64,000 bases of DNA, from NCBI GenBank assembly GCA_949358305.1, contig OX442314.1, positions 44,646,581 through 44,710,580 on the forward strand. Direction: 5' to 3'. Within the stretch, counting starts at the first letter, position 1, and every line of letters starts with the position of its first letter. This document shows positions 19,818-29,984 of this stretch, piece by piece. The notes under the pieces are model-generated. The model saw nothing but the letters and a program-made list of their open reading frames with translations. It ran no database searches and was not told the DNA's origin. The stretch is from Strigamia acuminata (Eukaryota > Arthropoda > Chilopoda > Geophilomorpha > Linotaeniidae). The position numbers and the translations under genes are program-made.

Positions 19818-19977
19818 TAAGAAAGAATCTTATTCTTTTCCAAAAAGAGACAGGTAAGTATAAGAATAAATACACAAGGTTTCAAAGTAAAATGGAACAG
19901 GATATATATTTATTCTTTTTTATTACAATATAAAAATAAAAAAGGAATTATTTTTAATGAACGGGCGTGTTCCCTAA

Positions 19978-22464
19978 TTATTTCGGCAACATGTCCGTCG
20001 AATGATCGTTTGGATCTTTGTGCTCGGTGACGGTGCACAAAGGTCGGCCGGCGTTTGGTCCTGACCGGAAGCCAGGGTTGATGTGGAGCCACACTTGCTT
20101 GATGCGGTCCACACCATCCCTTCGTCCAAAACCCATCTCGAAGTACTCCTGCGGGTCTTGAGGCGTAATTCGAGCGAACACCAGGCGTTGATGCAGGATC
20201 CACGGCTGCTGTTCCTTGATGTGGTTTTCCAGCCACGCGAGGACTCGGTTGCATAAATCCTCGCTGTTCTGGAGAATCGTTTTCGTTGCGCTCGTTATGT
20301 AGCAAAAGGCGTATAATGAGCGCAAACGTTGATAGGCGGTGAGGTGGGTGGCCATACTCGATCCCCTATCTCTTGGCGGCGAATCCTTTGGAGGAGGCGG
20401 CGGTGGCGGCGACTTTTTGCAGATCGAGAGGGATCTGGATCTGCGCAAAGCCGGGGTGCGCGTCTTTGGTCTGGCACCGCTGGCCACAGGCACGACGAAC
20501 TCGCGATCGTCGCTGTCGAGCCATTCCATCGGAGACGAGATGTTGCAACTCGGTGCCTCGGTTGCACGGGAAACACTCGACGTTGCCGTGATGGCAGCGT
20601 GGAGTGGAGCTGCGGATGACGGTGGTGCGCCAGCGGGACGGGCGGTAGCTCGTTCTGCTGCGCGTCGCTGCTTCAGCGCAGCCCATTCCTGCCGTAGTCG
20701 AATGGCGGATCCAGCCGGAGTTTCGCCAGTCGCCTCGGCTTGTTGCGTCAATTCGGCGAGCATCGTTGGAGGATTGGGGCGAACTGACTCCCAATCGTCC
20801 AGCAAGGCTCGTGGAAGCCCTAACGGCACGGTCCACAATCGAGTGGCGGCCGCCAGAGCAATCTGTGGGTCGGGAAAGACTCCTTGGAACAGGATTCGAA
20901 GCAGTCCCTCCGACAATTTCCTGTTCATTTTCTGCAGCGTCCGTTGCAGTTGCTTGTCGGACTTGCACGACGCAAGCTCTCGCGCAAGCCACTGCCACTC
21001 TTTCTCACCTTCGCGGATCTGAGCGAGTTGGTATTCGTCCAGATGCGCGAGGTACATCGCTTGGGCTGTCTCGGGAAACGATGAGAATCGCCTCCAGAGA
21101 TCAGCGCACTCCTGTGCGGGAAATGGTTCGTGAGAGACGTATCCCTCAAAACGGATGACCGATGTCACTTGTGGCACGGGCACCGATGGGTCTGGTCGCA
21201 TGTCGCTGGTGACTGGACGGCAAGCGAACGGCAAAGAGGTGTTGACGTCTCCCTGACCGGCTTGCAATGCGGCGATGCGACGATCTTCCTTCGCTATCTC
21301 GTCCGACCAGTCAATCTGGCAGGAGGAGGTGGAAGCGCTAGGCTGAGAAGCGTTGGATCTTTCTTCGCGCGACGAGAGTGAACTCCTCGTGGAAGATTGG
21401 CGCGATTGCACTCGAGGTCGGCTTCGGGATGTGGGTCTCGACACGGACTTCGAATGTCTTTTTGGCGGCGTCGACTCGCGTCGGTGATGTGAGCGATGAC
21501 GAGCCTTCTGGAGTGGAGGTAACCCTCCAATGGCGCCTTCCCCCGACGACTGTGTTGGGGAGGAGCGACGGCCACTGTAGGGCGACCTCGATGATCGTGA
21601 CCTCGACGTGGAGCGCGGTGGCACCACGTGGATGGTGGAAGCGACCTGTACCCGGGGCTCAGGCTCTGGATACGGGTTTGGCACAAAATCAGCATGGAAA
21701 CATCCGCCCATGGCTAGCTGATGCATCTCCGATTGGCATGTCGGCACCCAACGTTTCTTTCCGTCCGTTGTTACACGGAAAGATTCGTGGTAGAGGCGTA
21801 CAACCTCGGCCTTGGTTTGGTCCAAGCGTTGGAAAATGTCCTCCAAAATCTGTCGACGCTCCCACGCAGGAGCGTTGAAGTAACGGCGATGGTCTCGCGT
21901 TTCTTGATTGATCACTGTGAAGGCGAAGTCGAGCAACACGTTTCGCAGTGGTCCGAAGGTATCGCGCTTCATTGCCCACTCGAGGGCGTCGCGATGACCG
22001 AATCCATCGATTAAATAGGCGATCCGAAACTTCGTTCCCCATCGCTTGTTTAAGGCCTTGGAGAATTTGTGTCGGGCCGCCCAAAACGTCAGTCTTCCTT
22101 TAGACTTTATGATTTCTGGCGGCAATGCATGTCGCCAGACACCAGGAGCTGTTGGAACATCGGGGTGCAGTTCGAGATGCGTCTCCCGAAGCTGGATGAT
22201 CCGGTCGTGCCTCTGTGCACGAGTTTCGCCGTTTGGATCGGCGAATAGGCCTCCTCGAAGTTGTGGTCGGGGCGGCGCGACTGGCAAACGGGCAGCAGCG
22301 TCGGCCAGAGCGGCTTGAGCTTCGGCGGACGCTTCGGCGGACTCTTCGGTGACATCCACGGATGTATTCGAAGTGTTTGCGGAACCAAGCAGCGTCGAAT
22401 TTGTCTCTAATTCGAGGCTGTTGGCGCCGGCTTCGCTTCCTTCTTTCGGTTCCTCTCCTTCCAT
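19978..22464 (-). CDS. Third ORF of the gypsy element, function unknown
   Basis: An 828-residue ORF with its own ATG, 132 bp after the pol stop and in another frame. This is the position of env in errantiviruses, but I see no signal peptide, no transmembrane segment, no furin-type cleavage site and no fusion peptide, so it is not an evident envelope. The N-terminus is acidic and Ala-rich (residues 1-70). Residues about 110-250 look globular and Trp/Arg-rich. Residues about 270-390 are an Arg-Ser/Pro tract (RSRSSRSPYSGRRSSP). A second globular block follows (about 415-580, LWRRFSSFPETAQAMYLAHL). Then come a Pro-rich stretch (PPPPPPPKDSPPR near 700) and a final block near 720-810. The two gag-like helical blocks and RS tract suggest an RNA-binding or structural protein; this is inference. 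Confidence 0.7.
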   Translation of the reverse strand: MEGEEPKEGSEAGANSLELETNSTLLGSANTSNTSVDVTEESAEASAEAQAALADAAARLPVAPPRPQLRGGLFADPNGETRAQRHDRIIQLRETHLELHPDVPTAPGVWRHALPPEIIKSKGRLTFWAARHKFSKALNKRWGTKFRIAYLIDGFGHRDALEWAMKRDTFGPLRNVLLDFAFTVINQETRDHRRYFNAPAWERRQILEDIFQRLDQTKAEVVRLYHESFRVTTDGKKRWVPTCQSEMHQLAMGGCFHADFVPNPYPEPEPRVQVASTIHVVPPRSTSRSRSSRSPYSGRRSSPTQSSGEGAIGGLPPLQKARHRSHHRRESTPPKRHSKSVSRPTSRSRPRVQSRQSSTRSSLSSREERSNASQPSASTSSCQIDWSDEIAKEDRRIAALQAGQGDVNTSLPFACRPVTSDMRPDPSVPVPQVTSVIRFEGYVSHEPFPAQECADLWRRFSSFPETAQAMYLAHLDEYQLAQIREGEKEWQWLARELASCKSDKQLQRTLQKMNRKLSEGLLRILFQGVFPDPQIALAAATRLWTVPLGLPRALLDDWESVRPNPPTMLAELTQQAEATGETPAGSAIRLRQEWAALKQRRAAERATARPAGAPPSSAAPLHAAITATSSVSRATEAPSCNISSPMEWLDSDDREFVVPVASGARPKTRTPALRRSRSLSICKKSPPPPPPPKDSPPRDRGSSMATHLTAYQRLRSLYAFCYITSATKTILQNSEDLCNRVLAWLENHIKEQQPWILHQRLVFARITPQDPQEYFEMGFGRRDGVDRIKQVWLHINPGFRSGPNAGRPLCTVTEHKDPNDHSTDMLPK

Positions 22465-22596
22465 TTGAACGAAATTGAAGAATCCCGTTGAATTAATCCA
22501 GTTGTTTCGCTTTTGGTTTTTTGGGGATGAGCACTTAGCACACGTGTGAGATCGAAGTGAACTCAGACGCGAAGTGATCAGTTCAAATACCGGAAG

Positions 22597-25500
22597 TTAC
22601 GTTTGGGTAACGTCGCGGTTAGTGACGTCATCCAATCTTACTGTTTGATTGGTTTGAGTATGGCTTGAGGAATTGCTCCTTACGTCATACGGCTGATCCC
22701 TGGATCTCGAGGTTATCGAGGGGAGAAGACACATGTTGTTTTTTCCTCTCGGTTTACGAGTCCGAAGATTATATCTCTTTGTCGGCGAGGGATTTATTGT
22801 ATTTAAATCGCCATCTTCATTGTCATCGGAGACTGAGTCAGATGAGTCTTTTATTTCAGATGTTTTTTGTTTCTTTTCTAAAAACACCTTTTTATTTAAT
22901 TTTTTAGCAATTTCAAGCTTTTTGAAACTGTCACGAAGTTCAACGTCGTTATTCACGAGGTCTGACTCCATTTGTGGTTTGGATGAATTATCGACAGGTA
23001 TTTTCTTTAATTCATCGTCATCTAACGTATTAATTATATTTTCAGTTTTTTGACCGACTTCTTCGCCTTCTAACCATACTTCCTGATCGAAACTCGGGAA
23101 ATACGGAGTTAATTCAGACGAATGGACAGCTGGAAATATTTCGTTATTTTCTAGCTTTCTCAATTCTACGGATCCTCCCTGTAATACTTTGGTTATTACA
23201 TATGGTCCTGTTCTTTTATCAGCGATGCCAGCTGCAATGCCGCGGGCAGCGCTCGACAAAACATGAGAATCTCTCCAAACTAAATCGTTTAATTTAAAAT
23301 TGGAGAACTTCTCACCTTCTTTTTTAAGATTTACTCGTCTACGCAAATCTAACACGTGTGACATCATGTGCTGATATGTTTCGGCGATAACAGCTTCTAA
23401 TTTTTGCACGTATAAATGTGGGTTTTTTGGATCTACGACCAAAATTCCTTCAGGTATTCTTAAATCCCAAGGTACTCTGAGTTCGCGAAAAAAGTTAAGA
23501 AATGCGGGAGAGAAGTCTCTGCCTCTCGTCACCGTAGTTCTCAAACTAAATGCAAATTCACGCAAATATTCGTCCCATTTGGAATGAACAGATGAATAAA
23601 TTGCAACCAAATATTTGATGTCACGGTTAACCCTTTCAACCGGGTTAGCTTGTGGGTGATACGTTGAAGTTGGTGTTGGAACCATCTTGAACTTTTCACA
23701 AAATTTTTTAAAGACTTGGGCACGAAATTGCGGGCCGTTGTCAGAAATAATTTTACGAGGGAATCCCATGCTCATGGAAAGGTGATAAATGCAATTTGCT
23801 ACTTTTCCAGCAGTGGGGTTACACATTGGATATAATTCTGGCCAATGAGTTGCCACGTCAAGTATGACTAAAATATGTGTGTTGTTTTTGCGCGTCCGAG
23901 GTTTCGGGCCGGTCAAATCAACACTTAGGCAGTCAAATGGGCTGTAAGGACCCATTTGCGCTGCTTCAATTTGTCCTTTCGTTCGAGGCTTGCAAGCTTG
24001 ACAACGCTCGCAATGTCGAATGAATCTCGTAATATCCGATTTCATGCCTTTCCAGGTATAAATTCGGCGTGCTCGATAAAGAGTCCTTGCAATTCCTGGG
24101 TGGCCAGAAAGTGGGTGGCCATGCATTAGCCAAATAATTTTATACTTCAATGTCTGAGGTACAAAAACTTTGAGTGCTCTCCCATCCTCCCCCAATTCAT
24201 CAGACATTGTGGGATGAAATTGCATTAATAAGTCATCTTCAATTAAGAAGGTGGTTGCGTGTTTTCTATATTGTTTCCTCTGGAGTCGCGTTGTGACGTC
24301 AGGCGGAAATTGATTACAATTTAAAAAATTACGCATCAATTGGCAAACTTTATCTTCTTTTTGGGCCTTGATTATGTCTTCCCTTGTGGGGGGTTCACAA
24401 TCAAGACGCTCTACAATTTTGGCGACAAATGCTTTTATTAAAACATTTGACGAAGGAACTTGGAATTTCCTTGAAATTTGCGCTCTTATGACGTCATCTG
24501 ATTCCTCAGAGGGGTCATAGATTTTAGTCCAATAGTTGACGAATTCGTGATCTTCCTTTTCCTCCAGCGTGGAGACAGGAAGCTCATGAAATTTTCCCAT
24601 TTTCCAATTTCGTTGTGGTGATGGACAGTAAGATAATAATTCATCATTATCTCCATCATCTTCAGGATTTTCCGGTTTATCAATCGGTGATCTGGATAAA
24701 GCATCCGCTAAAACATTTAGTGGACCTTTAATATATTGTATTTCGAAAGAGTAGCGCATTAGCTCCATTTGCCAACGCGCTAACCTTCCGGCAGGTTCGT
24801 CTAACTGCATCAACCATTTTAATGCTTGATGGTCAGTCCTTACTATGAATGTTGTAAATTCCAAGTAATGTCGAAATTTACGTAATGCCCAGATTACCGC
24901 TAGGCACTCCAATTCTGTGGCGCTGTAATTTATCTCAGCAGGTTGCAAACTTCTGCTGGCATAAACACAAGGCACTTCGATATTTTGATCATCGATTTCC
25001 CTCATTTGCATAAGCGCGGCGCCAAGTCCTTTTCTGCTGGCGTCGGTATGCACAATAAATGGTTCTGTCAAATCAGGCATGGCCATTGTTTCTGCATTCG
25101 TCAAAGCATCTTTTATTTGATCAAAAGCTTCTTGATGAATTTCTGACCAAATAAATTCCACATCCTTTTTGAGTAAAGGACGTAGAGGTTCCGTCATGAC
25201 TGCTAGATTCTTGAGTAATCGGTGAAAAAAGTTCACCATTCCCAAAAATCTTTGCAACTCTTTCAAGTTTGAAGGAGCTGGCATTTCCTTAATAGCGGCG
25301 ACTTTTTTAGGGTCGACGCTAACTCCTTGAACACTTAACTTGTAACCAAGAAAAGTTAATTCTTTTCTGCCAAATTTCGATTTTTCTGGATGAACATGAA
25401 GATTTGCATTTTCAAGTTTACTCAGAATTTCTTCCAGATGAATCATGTGTTCTTCAAAATTTTTAGATATAATGATTATATCATCGAGGTATGCCCATGC

Positions 25501-27045
25501 AAATTTTCGATAGGCGTCCCCCAAAATTTTTTCTATTAACTTTTGAAAGGTTGACGGCGCATTTACGAGACCAAAGGGCATGACTCGGAATTGCAGTCGA
25601 CCCAAAGGGCTCCAAAACGCAGTTTTAGCACGGTCGTTCGGATGAACCTCTATCTGCCAATAGCCTTTTGACAAATCTATTGTTGTGACCCATTCAAACC
25701 TTCCGAGTTCTCGCAAGATTTCCTCAATGCTGGGCATTTGAGGAGGGTCGTATAATGTATGCGCATTGAGTGGTCTAAAATCAATGCAGAGTCTTGGATC
25801 ACAATCCGGACGCATCACTAGAACTATTCGCATCCCATAGTCTCCAGTGGTTTGTTCAACGTACCCATTATCCAACATATCTTGACAGATTTGACGGATA
25901 ATTTCACGTTTCTGTGGATTTACGCTTTTAAACGGAACTCTAATTGGAACTTTAGTGTCCAGTTTAATTTCATGCCTAACGAGGTGTGTTCTACCTGGTC
26001 GGCGAGATAAAATCTTTTCATGTTTCTTTAATACTCTTTCAAGCATTAAATTATTTTCCATTGACAAATTAGCGTCGCTAACAAGTCTTTGTACTATATT
26101 TTCTTCATTGGCAACTTTAGCTTGACATGCAGTGGCGGAACCAGCTTTCATGTGATTTGCTTTAATAAAGTCGCGTTTCATGATTTCTTCGGGTGGATCA
26201 AGGAACTCTTGATAACGATCAAGAATCGCTTGAGGAACAAAAGGTAAATCTTCTTTCAAAGACTTGACAAAATTCCAAGACATGGTCTTAGGATTTGGTT
26301 GAATATTAAGTCGATTCATGAAATCACATCCTAATAAAATAATAGGATATTTATTTCTTAAAATTATGAATGGATGACTCAACATCCCGTGTGTCCATGC
26401 AAAAGAAAGTAGGAGAGTTCCTTCAGGGACTACATCTTCTGAAGCAGTCGTAACTCTCACATCCGGTCCAATTGGTCGAATTTCATCTTCCAGTTTCAGC
26501 GAAATTACTACGGAGTAGGCCATGAAGCTTCGATTAGCTCCAGAGTCTAACATCCCTGTTATCATACCGTTTGCCGTCTGCAATCGAATCGTCGGCAAAT
26601 CATTGCTGTTTGGTATGTCCGCGTACTTGCACTTAAAACGTCGCGGTGGTTTAATTTCTATCGGCGGATCCAATGGTAATTCGTCCAATAAATCATTAGT
26701 GACTAACGTTGTAGCCATTAATTTTTCAATACATTCATCAAGACCAGGTAAATCAATTTTATCTGATCCTTCAGTGATTTCAGGTGTTGGCCTAGTTTTT
26801 TCATCAAGTAAAGTAACAGCATCTTTTATTTTAGATTCCCAATCAACTTTTATTTGTTGAACTTTTTCTTTAAAAAATTCTTCAGTGATGTTTTCATTTT
26901 GCAGCACAAGCCTTAAACTGGAAACATCAATTTTTGGAAATACTAAATTATTTTCGATTTCTAATTTAATCTGAGTATTCAAAAATTCATCTAAAATTTG
27001 AGATGGTGTTAGTTCATTTTCCGAGGCGGTAGGCGTCGCATCCAC
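22597..27045 (-). CDS. pol: Pol polyprotein (PR-RT-RH-IN) of the gypsy element
   Basis: About 1482 residues from the first conventional reading start; this codon is GTG, and the frame is open further upstream to the frameshift site in gag, so translation as Gag-Pol is likely. Protease: MLDSGANRSF, active Asp 167. RT: about 360-525 with LCIDFRPLN and YLDD at 519-522. RNase H: from HTDASRKGLG (Asp near 668) with RTDHQALKWL. Integrase: zinc-binding HPLSGHPGI...HCERCQAC near 977-1018, then Asp 1043, Asp 1102 (SDNGPQF) and Glu 1137. Every catalytic residue is present. After integrase comes a long charged tail with a YNLRTRKPR motif. Protein acts in particle maturation, cDNA synthesis and integration. 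Confidence 0.95.
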   Translation of the reverse strand: MDATPTASENELTPSQILDEFLNTQIKLEIENNLVFPKIDVSSLRLVLQNENITEEFFKEKVQQIKVDWESKIKDAVTLLDEKTRPTPEITEGSDKIDLPGLDECIEKLMATTLVTNDLLDELPLDPPIEIKPPRRFKCKYADIPNSNDLPTIRLQTANGMITGMLDSGANRSFMAYSVVISLKLEDEIRPIGPDVRVTTASEDVVPEGTLLLSFAWTHGMLSHPFIILRNKYPIILLGCDFMNRLNIQPNPKTMSWNFVKSLKEDLPFVPQAILDRYQEFLDPPEEIMKRDFIKANHMKAGSATACQAKVANEENIVQRLVSDANLSMENNLMLERVLKKHEKILSRRPGRTHLVRHEIKLDTKVPIRVPFKSVNPQKREIIRQICQDMLDNGYVEQTTGDYGMRIVLVMRPDCDPRLCIDFRPLNAHTLYDPPQMPSIEEILRELGRFEWVTTIDLSKGYWQIEVHPNDRAKTAFWSPLGRLQFRVMPFGLVNAPSTFQKLIEKILGDAYRKFAWAYLDDIIIISKNFEEHMIHLEEILSKLENANLHVHPEKSKFGRKELTFLGYKLSVQGVSVDPKKVAAIKEMPAPSNLKELQRFLGMVNFFHRLLKNLAVMTEPLRPLLKKDVEFIWSEIHQEAFDQIKDALTNAETMAMPDLTEPFIVHTDASRKGLGAALMQMREIDDQNIEVPCVYASRSLQPAEINYSATELECLAVIWALRKFRHYLEFTTFIVRTDHQALKWLMQLDEPAGRLARWQMELMRYSFEIQYIKGPLNVLADALSRSPIDKPENPEDDGDNDELLSYCPSPQRNWKMGKFHELPVSTLEEKEDHEFVNYWTKIYDPSEESDDVIRAQISRKFQVPSSNVLIKAFVAKIVERLDCEPPTREDIIKAQKEDKVCQLMRNFLNCNQFPPDVTTRLQRKQYRKHATTFLIEDDLLMQFHPTMSDELGEDGRALKVFVPQTLKYKIIWLMHGHPLSGHPGIARTLYRARRIYTWKGMKSDITRFIRHCERCQACKPRTKGQIEAAQMGPYSPFDCLSVDLTGPKPRTRKNNTHILVILDVATHWPELYPMCNPTAGKVANCIYHLSMSMGFPRKIISDNGPQFRAQVFKKFCEKFKMVPTPTSTYHPQANPVERVNRDIKYLVAIYSSVHSKWDEYLREFAFSLRTTVTRGRDFSPAFLNFFRELRVPWDLRIPEGILVVDPKNPHLYVQKLEAVIAETYQHMMSHVLDLRRRVNLKKEGEKFSNFKLNDLVWRDSHVLSSAARGIAAGIADKRTGPYVITKVLQGGSVELRKLENNEIFPAVHSSELTPYFPSFDQEVWLEGEEVGQKTENIINTLDDDELKKIPVDNSSKPQMESDLVNNDVELRDSFKKLEIAKKLNKKVFLEKKQKTSEIKDSSDSVSDDNEDGDLNTINPSPTKRYNLRTRKPRGKNNMCLLPSITSRSRDQPYDVRSNSSSHTQTNQTVRLDDVTNRDVTQT

Positions 27046-27065
27046 TAGACCGTCTGGATGCGCGC

Positions 27066-29912
27066 TTACAAGTTTTTTAGAAGTTCGCCGATTGATTTCA
27101 TCGATTTTTCGAACTCCTCAATGATCTTGTCTTTGCTCGATTTCCTATCAGGACATTCTTTAGCCCAATGTCCCAATTTTTTGCAGATGTTACATGGGTC
27201 AGTAGCAGGTGATTTCGCGACTTTTGGCGAAGGCGAACTTGAACGTTTGGCCTCGTCCTTTTTAGGGGTCGGCGACTTCGATCTACTGAGCGCGTCTGTC
27301 TTTGGTGAACCAAAAGTAACGTTTTTAGGCGCCATCTTTGGTCCAAATTTTCGAGCTACTGCGTTATTACGGGCTAATAAAGCAGCTGCAGCCTCACTTT
27401 CTGGTTCCGAGTCAGATTTCTCTGGTTCAGAAGCAGTTTCCATTTCAGTCACTTCGGCTAAGTGAGCTTTAGGGGTTGGATGTGGATTTTTCCCATCCGA
27501 TCCCTTTTTAGATTCCTTAGCAGTCTCTGCCAAAAAATCTCCTCGTTTTGGGGGTTGCAAAAGAGGGGTATTAGCAAAACGTGTATCTTTAGCTAATTCC
27601 TTTCTCCGTTGCTGTCGCTTAGCGTACGCAACTTTTTCATCAGCTGGTAGATAAGCTTTATAATTCTCATCAATTCTTATCTGGTTAGCTCGCATAAATT
27701 TGGCTAATTCAGCGAAACCACCCGGATAAGGCGCTCGTACTGAAAGTAGAACATTTTTTGAATAATCTGTCAATCCACGTCGGAATTGACGATCAATGGC
27801 TGCATCTCCCATCGTATAAGGGAGAGTGACCAATAAATCCTCAGTCCTTCTTAAATAAGAGCGAAGACTTTCGCCTTTATTTTGAGAAAGATTATCCCAC
27901 ATTTGTAATAAGTCTTCACTTGACTCTCCATACTCAGTCATGAATTCTTCTACAAAGTGATTCCAATTTTGAAATTGTTTAGAATAAAACCATTTCTCAG
28001 CTCGGTCTATAAGAGCTTTTGGTACTACTCTTTTCAAAGCAGTGTGACATGCAATGCCATTCAACCTTGAAATTCGTAAAACTTCATCTAAAAGAGTGGA
28101 TCCAGCTTCCCATTCTCCATCGAATAAAGCGGGTTTGATGTGATCCCATCTAATAGTTCTTTCGTCAACTAGATCGTGTGTCCAGTTGATTGCAGTATAT
28201 TGGGCAATTTTCTGTCGTAATGCGATGTCAGCATTATCGGCAGTAGCGTCAGATCGATCGGAAGATCGACGATCAGCTAATAATCGATCAATTTCTTCAG
28301 CGGTGTAATAATGTGTATTACGCCGAGAAGAATGGCCTCGATGTCGACGTCGATGAGATCGATGTCGATTATCGCGTTCTTGTTGCGCATTCACATCAGA
28401 ATCCGACCTTGAATCAGATTGTGAATTTGAAGGCGTGTTGTAATGTGGTGTTTCAGGTGGGTCGGGTGGGTCGCCGTCATCGTCTGGCGGTCGACGTCCA
28501 CCTCCAGGTGGTCCATCTCCGTGTCCATCTGGATTTCCTCCATCTGGTGGATTTCTTCTATACTGACCCCCACCTGGCGGGCTTTCATGTCCGTCGGGTG
28601 GTTCGCGTGCTGGATTCGTGTCTCGTCGACTTCTTTTCGACGAGTCTTGCTGTTGAGCCAGTGGTATCGTTCGAGCAACATGAATACCAGTTTCATGCCG
28701 TCTATTTCGATCGTCTACCATTCCCAACAGTCGGTCACTATTGTGAAAAATAGGGTTTCGATTACCAGGGAGCGGATTGCGATCAGCTCTCCGTTCCTCA
28801 GAATCGTCATCACTCGATAATCCAGATTGGCTACTTAACTCTGAAACAACAGAAATTGTTATTGTTTCGGGAGTCAAAATAGGGACAGTTGGCGCAGCCA
28901 TTTCTGGTTGCACCAATTGGTCAGTATAATTTCTTGCTTGCAAACGGTCTTTCATTTCTGCAAGCTCTTCTTGAGCGCGCAACAAATCAGCTCGGAGAAT
29001 TTCATTCTCATTTATTTGATTTTGCGATTCGTCCGGTTGTAATCGCTTAGCAGGGCCGCTAGACTTGACTTGCCCGCTCGTACTGGGTTGATCCAGCGAG
29101 TGGAAAATCTCATCTTCACGCTTAGCTATTTTGCTTTCGCGAGTACGCTGTGTTTTAGCACGTGTGTCTAATTCAGCAGCATATCTCACTAGTTGATTAT
29201 GATTGCGTTGGTAGTGGTCTGCCAAATCAATCAGTTCTTTATTTTTCTGCTCCAGTTTACTTTTGGTAAGCTCGAGCTGTCTTCGCGCCTCTTGGTGTGA
29301 GCGAATTGAAAGTTCATTCCTAGTATTCATTTTAGAAAGATCTTCCACTTCACCTTTTAATCTGTATTCTCTAGCTTTTTGGGCTAGAAATTCCTCATTT
29401 TGTCGATTGAGTTCCATGTGTTGGAGCTCAACCTCCGCTTTTTGTTGTTGAAGCTCAGCTTCTTTTCGTTCCATTTCAAATTGTAAATTTGAAACAGCAC
29501 GATCAGTGTGAAGTCGTATCATGGCGCGATGAATCTCTTCCACCGTCATGTCGTCCGTTATTTGGGCGCCATCCTGGCGTGCTTGATTTCTCAAAGCATC
29601 CAACATGGTCATGCGAGGAGGTGATTCGTGAGACGATTCACTTTCCATTTCACGTAATGTATTTTCCACTTCCTCCAGTGGAAGTGGCGGGAGTTCTTGG
29701 TCGTTAGAACTCGCACTTGAAGCGCTTAATGCTCTAGCAACTTCATTTTCAGCATCCTTAAGTTGTTTCGGATCTGGAACTGGTGTTATTTCTTCAGAAA
29801 TAATTTTCTCCTCAAGCATTTCAGGCTCGAGAGCCGGCAAAACCGTCGCTGCTCGTTTCTGAGTGCTTGGTCGACCTCGCTGTCGTTTTACAATTTGCAT
29901 TGGCGTCGCCAT
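27066..29912 (-). CDS. gag: Gag polyprotein of the gypsy element
   Basis: 948 residues from an ATG at 29912. The first 90 residues are basic then acidic. Residues about 130-290 are a long Glu/Gln/Lys-rich coiled coil (ELQQQKAEVELQHMELN). A Pro/Gly/Arg/His-rich linker spans about 430-560. The retrotransposon capsid-like domain follows at about 590-770 (WFYSKQFQNWNHFVEEFM, SLRSYLRRTEDLL, FRRGLTDYS), then a Lys/Ser/Pro tail with one CCHC zinc knuckle, CNICKKLGHWAKEC, near residue 910. Such long coiled coils before the capsid are unusual for gypsy gag. It would form the virus-like particle and package RNA. Near the stop codon lies a frameshift heptamer. Confidence 0.92.
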   Translation of the reverse strand: MATPMQIVKRQRGRPSTQKRAATVLPALEPEMLEEKIISEEITPVPDPKQLKDAENEVARALSASSASSNDQELPPLPLEEVENTLREMESESSHESPPRMTMLDALRNQARQDGAQITDDMTVEEIHRAMIRLHTDRAVSNLQFEMERKEAELQQQKAEVELQHMELNRQNEEFLAQKAREYRLKGEVEDLSKMNTRNELSIRSHQEARRQLELTKSKLEQKNKELIDLADHYQRNHNQLVRYAAELDTRAKTQRTRESKIAKREDEIFHSLDQPSTSGQVKSSGPAKRLQPDESQNQINENEILRADLLRAQEELAEMKDRLQARNYTDQLVQPEMAAPTVPILTPETITISVVSELSSQSGLSSDDDSEERRADRNPLPGNRNPIFHNSDRLLGMVDDRNRRHETGIHVARTIPLAQQQDSSKRSRRDTNPAREPPDGHESPPGGGQYRRNPPDGGNPDGHGDGPPGGGRRPPDDDGDPPDPPETPHYNTPSNSQSDSRSDSDVNAQQERDNRHRSHRRRHRGHSSRRNTHYYTAEEIDRLLADRRSSDRSDATADNADIALRQKIAQYTAINWTHDLVDERTIRWDHIKPALFDGEWEAGSTLLDEVLRISRLNGIACHTALKRVVPKALIDRAEKWFYSKQFQNWNHFVEEFMTEYGESSEDLLQMWDNLSQNKGESLRSYLRRTEDLLVTLPYTMGDAAIDRQFRRGLTDYSKNVLLSVRAPYPGGFAELAKFMRANQIRIDENYKAYLPADEKVAYAKRQQRRKELAKDTRFANTPLLQPPKRGDFLAETAKESKKGSDGKNPHPTPKAHLAEVTEMETASEPEKSDSEPESEAAAALLARNNAVARKFGPKMAPKNVTFGSPKTDALSRSKSPTPKKDEAKRSSSPSPKVAKSPATDPCNICKKLGHWAKECPDRKSSKDKIIEEFEKSMKSIGELLKNL
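27072..27078 (-). other. -1 ribosomal frameshift site A AAA AAC
   Basis: In the gag frame the last codons read CTA AAA AAC TTG TAA, giving the canonical X XXY YYZ heptamer A AAA AAC in phase, three bases before the TAA. A -1 shift there enters the pol frame, which is open from this point through the pol ORF. No stop intervenes. Confidence 0.85.
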
Positions 29913-29984
29913 TTTGTCAAATTGAAAAAGAACAATGGAAATAAAGGATTTTTTCGCAAAAATCGGATTTTAACAATCAAAACA

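Noticed and set aside
19289-19933. 214-residue frame in the LTR (and the 176-residue one at 30573-31103)
   Set aside because: The shared part is LTR sequence present twice; the same frame is interrupted in the solo LTR at 16001-17073, so it is not maintained.
20329-22318. Long plus-strand frames opposite the third ORF (for example 20339-21022)
   Set aside because: They are shadows of the 828-residue minus-strand ORF in GC-rich sequence; no family features.
19978-22464. Calling the third ORF env
   Set aside because: Position fits but no signal peptide, membrane helix or cleavage motif is visible.
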